From assembly GCF_004139715.1 (NCBI RefSeq), contig NZ_CP035544.1, positions 2,359,501 to 2,423,500 on the forward strand: DNA of 64,000 bases. Direction: 5' to 3'. The stretch comes from Muriicola soli (GTDB lineage: Bacteria; Bacteroidota; Bacteroidia; Flavobacteriales; Flavobacteriaceae). Below the pieces are notes generated by a model, which saw only the letters and a list, made by a program, of their open reading frames with translations, did not search any database and was not told the origin of the DNA. Below are positions 18,271 through 27,897 of the stretch, piece after piece (the stretch's first letter is position 1; every line of letters begins with the position of its first letter). A program made the translations under genes and the position numbers.

Positions 18271-19322
18271 CCTCTCCCAAAGCGTTTTTTGAATCTTTTA
18301 ATATCCATTTCGGCAGGGAGCTCTGCTTGATTCTCGATATAGTTGTACAAGGCTTTTGAAGCATAAGGAGCGATCATAACCCCGCGGGAACCAAAGCCAT
18401 TGAGAATATACAGTGATGGAAAATGAGGATGTTGCCCAACCAGCGGCCTTCTGTCTCCCGTCGTCGGCCTGATTCCGGCGAGTTGGTCCACTACTTCGTA
18501 ATCACATTTTAAAAATGACTTTAATTTGACTTCAAGTTCTTCTCTTGCTTCCGTTGTGGGTTTGTTTGTCTTGTCCTCTCTTTTGTAAGTGGCTCCAACG
18601 CGATAAATGTGATTTCCCTGAGGAATGAGAAATACGGGAGACTTAATAATATGGGTTTCCTTGAGATCGGGAGCCTTGATCATCAGGTACTCTCCTTTGG
18701 AACCAATTAAGGGAAGGCAATTAAAGTAGGGATTTTGCTTCAGGCCAAAGCCCAGGGCAAAGACGAGGTGCTTTGCTTTTATATTTTTGTAAAGAAGATG
18801 ATCTTCCCTGAACGCTAAAGAATTAAATTCAAACGATTCTTCCCGGAGCAAGTTACGATCGAGAAGATAGTTTCTGTAGCTTCTTTGTAAGAGTTTTGTG
18901 TCGACCCTTCCCGTTCTCAAAACTTCTCCATAGCTGTGCTGCGCTTCAATAGCAGCATTGGTATTGGGGATCAGCGAAGTAGACATCAGTGGTTCAAGAC
19001 CCGGTTTATCAGAAGCTTCAAACCATTGGTTTTGTTCTGCAATGCTCGTAAACCTTCGCAGTACCCGGAGTGGATGATCTAATTGAACACCCAATTTTTC
19101 TTCAAGACCGGCATAAAATTGGGGCAGGAGTGCAAGTTGTTCGTGGGCCTTCCAGGACAAGGTAAATCTCTTAAGTGTAACCGGGTTGTACAACCCGCCT
19201 GCCACCGTTGAGGCTTTTTGGGATTTATCACTGACAACAATAAACGATTTCCCCCCTTGCTCCAGGGTTTCGCAAAATGAGATTCCAGCCAAACCAAGGC
19301 CAACTACCAGGTAATCTACCAT
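18267..19322 (-). CDS. FAD-dependent oxidoreductase (DAO family)
   Basis: A 351-residue flavoprotein of the D-amino-acid-oxidase/glycine-oxidase fold. The N-terminal VVGLGLAGIS is a Rossmann FAD-binding motif, and near the C-terminus the AGIRPTTGDRRPLVG and LNGFGSRGVMIAP segments complete the FAD site. It lies downstream of gldN, but an intrinsic terminator separates them, so it may have its own promoter. Substrate unknown. It overlaps the convergent DUF983 gene by four bases at the stop codons. Confidence 0.85.
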   Translation of the reverse strand: MVDYLVVGLGLAGISFCETLEQGGKSFIVVSDKSQKASTVAGGLYNPVTLKRFTLSWKAHEQLALLPQFYAGLEEKLGVQLDHPLRVLRRFTSIAEQNQWFEASDKPGLEPLMSTSLIPNTNAAIEAQHSYGEVLRTGRVDTKLLQRSYRNYLLDRNLLREESFEFNSLAFREDHLLYKNIKAKHLVFALGFGLKQNPYFNCLPLIGSKGEYLMIKAPDLKETHIIKSPVFLIPQGNHIYRVGATYKREDKTNKPTTEAREELEVKLKSFLKCDYEVVDQLAGIRPTTGDRRPLVGQHPHFPSLYILNGFGSRGVMIAPYASKALYNYIENQAELPAEMDIKRFKKRFGRG

Positions 19323-19336
19323 GGTACAAAAATAAA

Positions 19337-19362
19337 AAACGCCGCTTCAAAAAGCGGCGTTT
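19337..19362 (-). terminator. Intrinsic terminator after gldN
   Basis: An 11-bp stem (19337-19347 with 19352-19362) with a four-base loop and a strong T-run on the minus strand. It lies 37 bases past the gldN stop and probably ends the gldKLMN transcript. Confidence 0.88.
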
Positions 19363-19398
19363 CCATTTTATAATTGAATTGGAATACTAAAGGATATT

Positions 19399-20301
19399 CT
19401 AATAGGCCCACATATCCTGTTCCCTGTCTCTGATCGCTTCTTTTATGCGATTAGATTCCAGTAGTTGGAACAAGGCGTTATCCGCGATGTAGTCATTTAT
19501 TTCGCGATCTCCATGGACATTGTCTTCCCTGTAGATCGTAGCATTAAACCTTCTTGCATTCAGCAACATATCATAGGAGATAGGTTGGGCTGAATTCCGT
19601 TGGTTAAACACCTTTGACTCGTGAAGGATCTTCCTGGCACTTGGAAACCAAACCCAGAACAGTTCTACCTTATTGTCGGCAGCATTCATAGATTCGTCAT
19701 CCACGAAGTTAACATCGGGAGCTACCGGGGCAATCCCCAGGAGTCGATACTTCAATTCTCCCTGGCGCTTGTCAAAATACCAGATCCCTTTAATTCGATA
19801 CTCTTCAATGTCAGCGGCAGTTATATCTCTCCTGTTTACATATTCAGGGGAGAGTTGTTCACCGGCGTTGATTTGCTCATATCCGAGATCCGTGGTATCT
19901 ATCCTTGTCAGCGTTGCTTTAAGATCCTCAAACTTCCTTTTTTCGGTAAAGTAAGAATCCACATAAACATCTGTCAATTTGCCGTTCTTGATGTTCTTTA
20001 AAAAAACATCGTAAAGCGATCGCCTGTCGGCTCCGATATCAATAGTATCGGTAGGATAGTAGAGTGGGAAATTTACCCGCTCATCAAGATCGATCACCTC
20101 CCATATGGTCTTAGACCAGAGAATATCCCTGTCGTCTACATAACCATAATCCAGAGGAACATCATCATCCATCGCCAACTGGTTTGCTGTCTTCTTACCG
20201 ATATCCTGTGGCTTTTTGGCATTTAAAATATTTGCCTGGGCCATGATTGAAATCGGGAGCAGAGAAACGGCACCAACTAGTATTACATTCTTCCAATTCA
20301 T
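19399..20301 (-). CDS. gldN: Gliding motility / type IX secretion protein GldN
   Basis: A 300-residue secreted protein with a signal peptide (MNWKNVILVGAVSLLPISIMAQ). GldN forms a periplasmic/outer-membrane ring with the lipoprotein GldK in the type IX secretion machine. Family hallmarks are DDRDILWSKTIWEVIDLDERVN, NFPLYYP and the ELFWVWFPSARKIL segment. Start placed at MNWKNV rather than 20322 because the signal peptide begins there. It follows gldM by 24 bases and ends the gldKLMN operon. Confidence 0.94.
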   Translation of the reverse strand: MNWKNVILVGAVSLLPISIMAQANILNAKKPQDIGKKTANQLAMDDDVPLDYGYVDDRDILWSKTIWEVIDLDERVNFPLYYPTDTIDIGADRRSLYDVFLKNIKNGKLTDVYVDSYFTEKRKFEDLKATLTRIDTTDLGYEQINAGEQLSPEYVNRRDITAADIEEYRIKGIWYFDKRQGELKYRLLGIAPVAPDVNFVDDESMNAADNKVELFWVWFPSARKILHESKVFNQRNSAQPISYDMLLNARRFNATIYREDNVHGDREINDYIADNALFQLLESNRIKEAIRDREQDMWAY

Positions 20302-20325
20302 AAAATTCAATTTTACTAACAATTC

Positions 20326-21894
20326 TTAGTTTGTGATCTCCACAATTACAGGAGATACTCTCTTAAGCTTATACGTTTTGTTGTTTGTGATGTAAGCTTC
20401 AATATCAAAGATCTGAACCGCATCACCTCTTTTCGCTCTTTTAAGGGCAGATTTACCTCTGCTGTCAAGCTTATTACCTTTAACAACCACAGTAGGCTGT
20501 CCTGGTACTTTGAATTTAAATCCGCTTACGGCGAGGTTCAGGTCAAAGTCGAAATCTTCCAACAAGGCACCGATAGTAGCGATCTCAAGGTTACGCCTTG
20601 GCATCTTTGCACTTCCGGATTCTCCTCTTACAGAACCTGCAGGTCTTGGAATATCCTTAATCCTAAAGGTTGCAGGAGTAGTGATTCGCTTTCCATCAGG
20701 CAAGACACCAGAAGCATTAATAGTTACTTCACGTCCTTTACCGGGGTTCATTACGAACTTACTTCCAGAAACTCTTTTTAATCCTGTCGCACTCGCAGAC
20801 ACTTTATTATCAGGAATACCGGGAATAGAGATTGTCATTGGGTTGGCTACACCTCGGTAAACCACGTTCATCTTATCTGCTGAAATTACAGCCGAATTAG
20901 GCATGGTAATCGTTGCAAATGTTGACGAGACAGGTACTTCGGTACGCTCTCCATCCTGAATAAAGACCAGGTTCCCTTCGATCTTGTGATCTCCGGCAGC
21001 ACCGGCACTTACCAGTAACTTTACCTGTCCTTCGTTGATCTCGTAGTCCTTCCCTTCAACCAGGGTTCTTCCATCGAGCTTCAGATTGACCTCGTTAGGT
21101 CTTGTCGTTGCATCTTTACGACCAAGGACGATTGCTCCTGCAAATTTTTCGCCGGTGTAGAAAGCAGATTTTTCCTGCTCCAACAAGGTGGTGTAATTTG
21201 TCATGGAAACTTCAGAGGTTAACTGACCCTGAAGCATTGCTTTTAAAGCATCTTCTTCAGTCGACTTAATATCCGCCTGTAACTTACTCAGGTTAGCCAA
21301 AGAAGCTACCAGAGGATATCCTTCATAATGGTAATTAATCCAATCTACCTTTACACCATCTCTTCTTTCTACCTTACCATTTGCGTCTCCGGTTTGGAAT
21401 CGCGAGGCTACAGCATCCCGAACTTCTGTAAAGTTCTCCGGTAAGAGTGCAGTGATCTGGGTTTTGTAATCGTTGATCCTTTTAAGGAATTCCTTTCCTT
21501 CCGGTGCAAGGTTGTCGCCCTGGAAGAATTTCTGGTCTAACCAATCCGACTTATCCATAACAACATAGTCTTTTGGATCGTCTAATTCTTTGGTCATTGA
21601 CGTCTTGAGGTTTTCGATGTATTCGAAATAGTCCTGAGACAATTCCTTAATCTTAACAGCGTCTTTGTACAAGGGGCCAAATTTCTCCTCGTTCTCAGAA
21701 GCCTTTGTTTCTAATCCACTGAGGAAGGCCATATTGGTCTCTGTGGTTTTTTCGTTAGAAGCTTCAAACTTTTCATTCATTAATCCGAATGCAGCCAGAA
21801 CTTCTTTACTCATATTGAGCGCCAGCATTGCGATAAAGATCAAATACATTAAGTTGATCATCTTCTGACGCGGTGTTGCTTTTCCTGATGCCAT
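20326..21894 (-). CDS. gldM: Gliding motility / type IX secretion protein GldM
   Basis: A 522-residue protein with one N-terminal membrane helix (about 14-33), a helical periplasmic domain, and beta-rich C-terminal domains (about 220-520). GldM forms with GldL the proton-driven rotary motor of the type IX system; its single helix sits inside the GldL pentamer and its periplasmic shaft reaches the GldK/GldN ring. The opening ASGKATPRQKMINLMYLIFIAMLALNMSKEVL region is highly typical. Normal length for the family. Confidence 0.95.
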   Translation of the reverse strand: MASGKATPRQKMINLMYLIFIAMLALNMSKEVLAAFGLMNEKFEASNEKTTETNMAFLSGLETKASENEEKFGPLYKDAVKIKELSQDYFEYIENLKTSMTKELDDPKDYVVMDKSDWLDQKFFQGDNLAPEGKEFLKRINDYKTQITALLPENFTEVRDAVASRFQTGDANGKVERRDGVKVDWINYHYEGYPLVASLANLSKLQADIKSTEEDALKAMLQGQLTSEVSMTNYTTLLEQEKSAFYTGEKFAGAIVLGRKDATTRPNEVNLKLDGRTLVEGKDYEINEGQVKLLVSAGAAGDHKIEGNLVFIQDGERTEVPVSSTFATITMPNSAVISADKMNVVYRGVANPMTISIPGIPDNKVSASATGLKRVSGSKFVMNPGKGREVTINASGVLPDGKRITTPATFRIKDIPRPAGSVRGESGSAKMPRRNLEIATIGALLEDFDFDLNLAVSGFKFKVPGQPTVVVKGNKLDSRGKSALKRAKRGDAVQIFDIEAYITNNKTYKLKRVSPVIVEITN

Positions 21895-21950
21895 GTTTTT
21901 CTAATTAGTTTTGATTTGTAACTTGATTTGGGTTATTGGTTCGCGACTAA

Positions 21951-22595
21951 TTAGTTCTTACTCATGGCAGATAACATACCGCCATATACACCATTTAAAG
22001 ATGAGAGGTTAGAGGCCAATGATTCCATTTGATCTTTGAGAGCACCTGCATTCTGAACTACTTCTTCGTTAATAGAAGCTTGTCTGCTGGCACTTTCCAA
22101 CTGAACTTTATACAAGCTGTTCAAAGATTCCATCTGAGAAGCAGCCTGTGCCATTTCATCAGAGTATTTCTTAGTGGTTTCCATTGCGTCTACAGAAGGA
22201 GCAATTCCTTTGGCAGCACCTTCAAAGTTGCGGATGCTGTCACCCAGGCTATGCATTAATTCTGCATCGATGTTTGCTTCTTTTAAAAGCTGATCTAATT
22301 TCTTAGAAAGCAATCCTTCTGCTTCTTTTGCATCCGAGTTTGATTTCCCATTAGATTCTCCTCCTGCCAATTCAGGATATACCAAAGACCAATCGAATTC
22401 ATCATCTACCGGTTCAAATGCACTGATAGCGAAAATAAGGGCTTCTGTTATAAGTCCGACTGCAAGAAGTAAACCTCCTGTCAGTGGTCCGAATTCCCAG
22501 TGAAGGATTTTAAAGAGGGCACCGATAATTACTACCGACGCTCCGAGGCCATAGGCCATGTTAAATAGTTTTTTTGTTGATTTTGACTGTGCCAT
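21951..22595 (-). CDS. gldL: Gliding motility / type IX secretion motor protein GldL
   Basis: A 214-residue inner-membrane protein with two membrane helices (about 13-31 and 38-58) and a long cytoplasmic helical tail. GldL and GldM form the motor powered by proton flow. E51, inside the second helix, matches the position of the essential glutamate reported for Flavobacterium GldL (inference from position only). It lies between gldK and gldM, 56 bases before gldM. Confidence 0.94.
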   Translation of the reverse strand: MAQSKSTKKLFNMAYGLGASVVIIGALFKILHWEFGPLTGGLLLAVGLITEALIFAISAFEPVDDEFDWSLVYPELAGGESNGKSNSDAKEAEGLLSKKLDQLLKEANIDAELMHSLGDSIRNFEGAAKGIAPSVDAMETTKKYSDEMAQAASQMESLNSLYKVQLESASRQASINEEVVQNAGALKDQMESLASNLSSLNGVYGGMLSAMSKN

Positions 22596-22663
22596 AATTC
22601 TAAAATTTAATTAAGTTTAATAAATAAGTATTTGGTTTTTGTTTAATCTTTATTGGTAATTTA

Positions 22664-24019
22664 TTATTGAGTTGAATCTTCTTCTCCCATATAATCCTGT
22701 ACAGTTCTGAATCCGACATAGCTTCTCGCGGAATCCTTGTACTCGTAATCTCTTGTACTCACCTGTAGGAAGTAAGCCACATCTTTCCACGAACCTCCCC
22801 GGATCACTTTTCTGGCATTGTCTCCAGAATCGGCGTTAGGGTTCATGGTTGAGGCGTATTCGTAAGAACCAGGGAAATAACTACTATTGGTCCATTCAGA
22901 TACGTTACCAGCCATGTTATAAAGGTTGAAATCGTTGGGTTCATAAGACTTTGCTTCCACAGTATATAAGGCTGCATCGGCTGCGTAATCTCCACGCTGA
23001 GGCTTGAAGTTTGCCATAAAACAACCTGTATCACTGATCACATAAGGACCACCCCAGGGATAAGTACCTCCTTCGATACCTCCACGGGCTGCGTATTCCC
23101 ATTCTGCTTCAGTTGGTAAACGAAACTGGTTTACAAATTGTCTCCCACGTGCCTTCTGATCGTCATTCTTGAATTTAGTTCTCCAGTGACAAAAAGCTTT
23201 AGCCTGAGTCCAGGAAACACCTACTACAGGATAATCACTGTAAGCATCATGCCAAAAATAATCATTGTGCATAGGCTCGTTATACGAGTATTCAAAATCA
23301 CGAATCCAGACCGTAGTATCAGGATAAACCTCCAGTTCTTCAGTCCTTAAAAATTCTTTACGACGAGAATCCCTCGATCGGGCTGCCGCCTCGATATCCA
23401 TCCAGGTATACTTGTATTTCAATTGAGTAACGTCTATAATACGTTGTCCGTTATAAGATTCTTCCTGTGGAATGTAAAGAGAATCCATGATCTCGGTATA
23501 GTATTCATCCGGGTAATCAGAAGTATCCCATACCAGATCCTCTTCAGTATTTAAGGCGTAACCTTCGTAGCCCGTTTCTCCCATTCCGGAATAATTGTCG
23601 AGCATGTACTTTTGATAAGTCGTCATTCTGGTGGTATCAGCACTCTTAAAAGCGTACTCTCCGATACCTCCATCTTCAGGACCCATTCCGAGTTCATCTG
23701 CCAGGATAGCCAATTTGGTCCTGACGATAGAATCGCGGACCCATTGAACAAACTGACGATACTCACTGTTTGTTATTTCGGTATCATCCATATAGAATGA
23801 TCTTACCGTAACTGTTTTGGTTGGGGCGTTGAGAACCTGCGCCATATCTTCCTCGCTTTTTCCCATGATGAAAGCACCCCTTGGTATGAGTTCCATTCCA
23901 TATGGTTTTTCGGGGTACCACTTCTTTCCTTGTACGCCCACTAGTTCTCCTTTTGTCTTAGACCCACAACTTGAGAGTAAAAAAACAAACGCTATAGATA
24001 ACAACAATAGCTTCTTCAT
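22664..24019 (-). CDS. gldK: Gliding motility lipoprotein GldK
   Basis: A 451-residue lipoprotein: signal peptide MKKLLLLSIAFVFLLSSC with lipid-attached C18. The rest is an FGE/SUMF1-type sulfatase-modifying fold (RGAFIMGKSEED, FYMDDTEITNSEYRQF, RLPTEAEWEYAARGG, NVSEWTNSS, VIRGGSWKD, VGFR). GldK pairs with GldN to form the ring around the type IX translocon. It is the first gene of the gld operon, 115 bases after the arginase-like gene. Confidence 0.95.
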   Translation of the reverse strand: MKKLLLLSIAFVFLLSSCGSKTKGELVGVQGKKWYPEKPYGMELIPRGAFIMGKSEEDMAQVLNAPTKTVTVRSFYMDDTEITNSEYRQFVQWVRDSIVRTKLAILADELGMGPEDGGIGEYAFKSADTTRMTTYQKYMLDNYSGMGETGYEGYALNTEEDLVWDTSDYPDEYYTEIMDSLYIPQEESYNGQRIIDVTQLKYKYTWMDIEAAARSRDSRRKEFLRTEELEVYPDTTVWIRDFEYSYNEPMHNDYFWHDAYSDYPVVGVSWTQAKAFCHWRTKFKNDDQKARGRQFVNQFRLPTEAEWEYAARGGIEGGTYPWGGPYVISDTGCFMANFKPQRGDYAADAALYTVEAKSYEPNDFNLYNMAGNVSEWTNSSYFPGSYEYASTMNPNADSGDNARKVIRGGSWKDVAYFLQVSTRDYEYKDSARSYVGFRTVQDYMGEEDSTQ

Positions 24020-24134
24020 ACTTAGGTTAAATTTCGATTTAGACTTTTTGCAGTAATGTCAATTATTATTCTCTAAAACTACTTTTTGAATAAATTATTG
24101 TACGTTACTGGCCTTCCTTTTAAAAAATTCACGT

Positions 24135-25292
24135 TTAGTTTAAACCTTTCTTGTAGGCCTTAAACCACCGCTCCGGAATAATCTGGTCGCAAGCGTCCAA
24201 ATAGTCCTGCTCAGTGCAAGGTAATAACGCAGGTGAATTTGATTTAGTATGTGCGGAAGCAAATGAAGGAACTTCTACCCACCACCTTTGGGTGAGGAGA
24301 CTTTTGAAGAATACCAGTTCCTCGTTCTCAGTTGGAACTATGAACTTGGTAAAATCTTTACTGGAAGCTGTAGGGCGTTCTTTGATCCGGAAATTGTATC
24401 CTTCCATAAAATACCATACAATCTGGGCGATGAGTTGGAAAGAGAGATGTGAATTTTCTCCTTCGTAAATCCCTAAAACACAGACGTTTTCGCTGATTCC
24501 GGCATAACGGGCGATCGCACAGATCTCGCGACCGTCAAAACCGTTGGGAGAATAGTTTGAAGATCCCCCTAATTCACTGGCCTTGATGGCCCGGGTATCC
24601 AAACTCACCAGGTGAGCATTTCGCAACACCGGTTCGGCAAGCGTAATATCCGAGGAAATTTCACCCAGACGGTAAGCATCAAAAAATAACCTTTCCATAA
24701 GGTCAATCTCTTCCTGTGCATTGAAATAACTCTGATATCCAATATTGGAAAAATTGAAAAGGTTGTTGGGTTTGTCGGTAATGATCTTACTCATGTAAGA
24801 AGAAGAGGAGATCAGTTCCTCATCGGCACCAAAATCGAATCTGCTGTCTATGGATACCAGGTTGATCAAATCTTTTATTCCGTCAAATGCGCGGTAAGTG
24901 GGATAGGTAATATCCTGGGTAGCCCCTATTATTACAGGAATAACGTTTTCTTCCAGCAAACCGGCCGTAATTTCCTTAACCACAAAATAGGTGTCCTCTA
25001 CGGTCTCTCCCTGTTCAACATTTCCGAGGTCAACGATATTGACATTCCAGTTACCCATCATCAATTTGTACAACTGAATCCGGATCTCTGCTATCGCTAA
25101 TTTTTCAGGTTTTTTTTCAAAGGCGTTGCGCGATTCATTTACCCCCATGATCGCAAAAGAGGCGTTAGCGAGTACGGGGAGTCCGTCTCTCTGGGTGTGC
25201 TTAAAGATATTCTTCCCTAAGGACTGTGGTGGCAACAGCTCGCAATGCGCAAGGGCCTTATCTTCAACAGGAACTAAGAAATCGAATGCCAT
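24135..25292 (-). CDS. Arginase/formimidoylglutamase-fold protein, degenerate metal site
   Basis: A 385-residue protein with the arginase-deacetylase (ureohydrolase) fold. The three metal motifs are altered: the usual GGDHS is GATQD (123-127), DAHxD is DSRFD (149-153), and SxDxD is SLDTR (230-234). D149, D153 and D232 remain, while the expected His, His and second Asp are Q126, R151 and R234. It is therefore probably not a normal two-manganese hydrolase. It lies 20 bases after topA and before gldK on the same strand. Often annotated as formimidoylglutamase; that activity is doubtful here. Confidence 0.8.
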   Translation of the reverse strand: MAFDFLVPVEDKALAHCELLPPQSLGKNIFKHTQRDGLPVLANASFAIMGVNESRNAFEKKPEKLAIAEIRIQLYKLMMGNWNVNIVDLGNVEQGETVEDTYFVVKEITAGLLEENVIPVIIGATQDITYPTYRAFDGIKDLINLVSIDSRFDFGADEELISSSSYMSKIITDKPNNLFNFSNIGYQSYFNAQEEIDLMERLFFDAYRLGEISSDITLAEPVLRNAHLVSLDTRAIKASELGGSSNYSPNGFDGREICAIARYAGISENVCVLGIYEGENSHLSFQLIAQIVWYFMEGYNFRIKERPTASSKDFTKFIVPTENEELVFFKSLLTQRWWVEVPSFASAHTKSNSPALLPCTEQDYLDACDQIIPERWFKAYKKGLN

Positions 25293-25312
25293 AAGTTTAT
25301 AGCAAAGCGGGT

Positions 25313-27781
25313 TTATTTACTTTTTTTCTTTGGCTTTTTCTTATCAAGAAGACTTTTTGCATCTTCCAGACTCATTTTAGTGACATCCACCTCCTTGGCC
25401 AATTCTGCTTTGGTCTTGCCTTTGATTACGTTGTGCCGACCCCAACGGGCTTTCTCTATTCTGATTCCTTCCTCAGGCCATTCCTGCACTACTTTTTCTG
25501 CTTCCTTTTTCTTTTTGGCCTCAATAAGTTCAGTTATGTCGGCTTCAGAAAGCTGATCAAAGTCGTATTTTTTATTGACGTTGATGAACATGCCATCCCA
25601 TTTGATAAAGGGACCAAACCTCCCTTTTCCTTTAGTTACGTCTTTCCCTTCGTAGGTAGTAATAGGCGCATCGGCTTTTTGCTTGGCTTTGATAAGCTCA
25701 ATGGCCCTGTCCAGGTCCACATCCATAGCACTTTCTCCGCTTTCGAGAGAGACAAACTTTTTACCATGGCGCACATATGGGCCGTAACGACCCACATTTG
25801 CCTCAACCTCTTCGCCCTCAAAAACACCTAACTTCCTCGGAAGTTTAAAGAGTTCCATCGCTTCTTCATAAGTTATGGTAGTGATCGACTGGTCCGGCAA
25901 CAGACTGGCAAATAAAGGCTTTTCTTCATCGTCAACGGTACCTATTTGTACCATCGGACCAAATCTCCCCAAACGTACCGAAACCTGTCTTTTTGTTTTG
26001 GGATCGGTTCCCAGAACGCGTTCTCCACTGGCGCGATCGGCGTTTTCTTCCACATCGATCACATTGGGATGGAAGTCCTTGTAAAAGTCTTTCATCACTT
26101 TTTGCCAGTCTTCTTCCCCTGAGGCGATCTCATCAAAATCCTTTTCAACTTTTGCCGTAAAATTGTAATCCAGGATATTAGCAAAGTTTTCTACCAGAAA
26201 ATCATTGACAATCAATCCTATATCTGTCGGCACCATCTTCCCTTTGTCAGAACCTACGTTTTCCGTAAGGCCTTTTTCCGTGATTTGATTGTTTTCGAGG
26301 ACTAACTGACTGTATTTCCTTTCGGTTCCTTCAACAGTTCCTTTTTCGATGTAGCCCCTATTTTGGATAGTGGAAATCGTTGGGGCATAAGTGGACGGTC
26401 TTCCGATACCGAGCTCCTCCAATTTCTTGACCAATGAAGCCTCTGTAAAGCGGTAAGGCGGTCTTGTAAATCGTTCGGTTGCCGTGATATAATTATTCTC
26501 CAACGGCTCACCCAATTTTAATAAGGGAAGCATTCCCTCCTGCTCTTCAGCAAGATCTTCTTCATCCTTTCCTTCGAGGTAGACCTTTAAAAAACCATCA
26601 AATTTGATGACCTCCCCATTGGCGGTAAATTCCTGATCGTGTTTGTCAGCGCTTATCTTTACATTGGTTCGCTCCAGTTGTGCGTCGGCCATTTGCGAAG
26701 CCAGGGTCCGCATCCATATCAATTCATATAATTTAGCCTGATCCCGTTCAACTTTAGGACTCTGTAAAGTCATGTCTGTGGGTCTGATGGCCTCGTGAGC
26801 TTCTTGTGCTCCCTTACTCTTCCCCTTGTAGTTGCGTACCTTGCTGTACTTCTCACCGTAGTTTGTTACAATCGCCTTTTTTGCGTCATTAATCGCTTCT
26901 TTGGACAAGTTTACACTGTCTGTCCTCATATAGGTGATTAGTCCGGCTTCATATAATCGCTGGGCCACCTGCATCGTCCTTCCCACGGAGAAATAAAGCT
27001 TTCGCGATGCCTCCTGCTGCAAAGTAGATGTCGTAAAAGGTGCAGAAGGGGATTTCTTTGCAGGTTTTTTATCGAGCGAGGCAACTTCAAAATTTGCCTG
27101 AAGATTCTTTTTCAAAAAGGCTTCCGCCTCTTCTTTGGTGTCAAAAGTCCTGGAGAGCTTAGCACTTACTATGTCCCCTTTCTGAGTTTTAAATTCTGCA
27201 TTGATCCTGAACGACCCTACGGGAACAAAAGCCTCGATATCGCGTTCGCGCTCAACGATCAGCCTAACGGCCACTGATTGTACTCTTCCGGCAGACAAGC
27301 CCGGTTTTATTTTTTTCCATAAAACAGGGGAAAGTTCGTATCCCACCAGTCGATCCAATACCCTCCTGGCCTGCTGAGCATTGACAAGATCGTAGTTGAT
27401 TGCCCGTGGATTTTCTATGGCATTCTGGATTGCCGACTTGGTAATGGAATTAAAGACGATACGTTTTGTCTTACTTTTATCAAGATCCAGGGTTTCGGCC
27501 AAATGCCAGGATATAGCCTCCCCTTCCCGGTCTTCATCACTGGCAAGCCAGATGGTATCTGCCTTCTTTGCCAGATCTTTTAATTTTTTTACAAGGGATT
27601 TTTTGTCCTTATCAACTATGTATTTCGGTTTAAAATCGTTGGCTACATCAACTCCTAATTCTTTCGATGGAAGGTCTGCAATATGTCCAAAACTCGATTC
27701 TACCTTAAAATCCTTTCCCAAAAATTTCTCGATAGTCTTTGCTTTGGCAGGAGATTCTACAATTACTAAATTCTTAGCCAT
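25313..27781 (-). CDS. topA: DNA topoisomerase I (type IA)
   Basis: An 822-residue enzyme that relaxes negative supercoils. It starts with the Toprim domain (VIVESPAKAKTIEKFLG, with E9; acidic SDEDREGE at 81-88) and has the catalytic Y284 in the YMRTDS motif. After about residue 560 there are four short C-terminal repeats (LGRFGPMVQ, VGRYGPYVR, KGRFGPFIK, KARWGRHNV) without zinc-finger cysteines, then a very basic tail. Normal length for Bacteroidota. Confidence 0.97.
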   Translation of the reverse strand: MAKNLVIVESPAKAKTIEKFLGKDFKVESSFGHIADLPSKELGVDVANDFKPKYIVDKDKKSLVKKLKDLAKKADTIWLASDEDREGEAISWHLAETLDLDKSKTKRIVFNSITKSAIQNAIENPRAINYDLVNAQQARRVLDRLVGYELSPVLWKKIKPGLSAGRVQSVAVRLIVERERDIEAFVPVGSFRINAEFKTQKGDIVSAKLSRTFDTKEEAEAFLKKNLQANFEVASLDKKPAKKSPSAPFTTSTLQQEASRKLYFSVGRTMQVAQRLYEAGLITYMRTDSVNLSKEAINDAKKAIVTNYGEKYSKVRNYKGKSKGAQEAHEAIRPTDMTLQSPKVERDQAKLYELIWMRTLASQMADAQLERTNVKISADKHDQEFTANGEVIKFDGFLKVYLEGKDEEDLAEEQEGMLPLLKLGEPLENNYITATERFTRPPYRFTEASLVKKLEELGIGRPSTYAPTISTIQNRGYIEKGTVEGTERKYSQLVLENNQITEKGLTENVGSDKGKMVPTDIGLIVNDFLVENFANILDYNFTAKVEKDFDEIASGEEDWQKVMKDFYKDFHPNVIDVEENADRASGERVLGTDPKTKRQVSVRLGRFGPMVQIGTVDDEEKPLFASLLPDQSITTITYEEAMELFKLPRKLGVFEGEEVEANVGRYGPYVRHGKKFVSLESGESAMDVDLDRAIELIKAKQKADAPITTYEGKDVTKGKGRFGPFIKWDGMFINVNKKYDFDQLSEADITELIEAKKKKEAEKVVQEWPEEGIRIEKARWGRHNVIKGKTKAELAKEVDVTKMSLEDAKSLLDKKKPKKKSK

Positions 27782-27800
27782 TCATTGATTTTTGAAGTCA

Positions 27801-27808
27801 CAAAAGTA
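27801..27808 (-). promoter_or_regulatory. Candidate -7 element for topA
   Basis: On the minus strand this reads TACTTTTG, a full TAnnTTTG match 19 bases before the topA ATG. No clear -33 TTTG was found. Confidence 0.45.
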
Positions 27809-27897
27809 TAGCAAAAATTTGATTTGCTTCTTTTCCTTCTTTTGTAAATCAAAATCTCCCCCGTTTACAGATCGCAGGATGGCCGTTAAGTGTTTAC

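Noticed and set aside
19399-25292. The gld region as a possible new system
   Set aside because: All four genes are standard GldK, GldL, GldM and GldN in the usual order; only the arginase-like neighbour is unusual.
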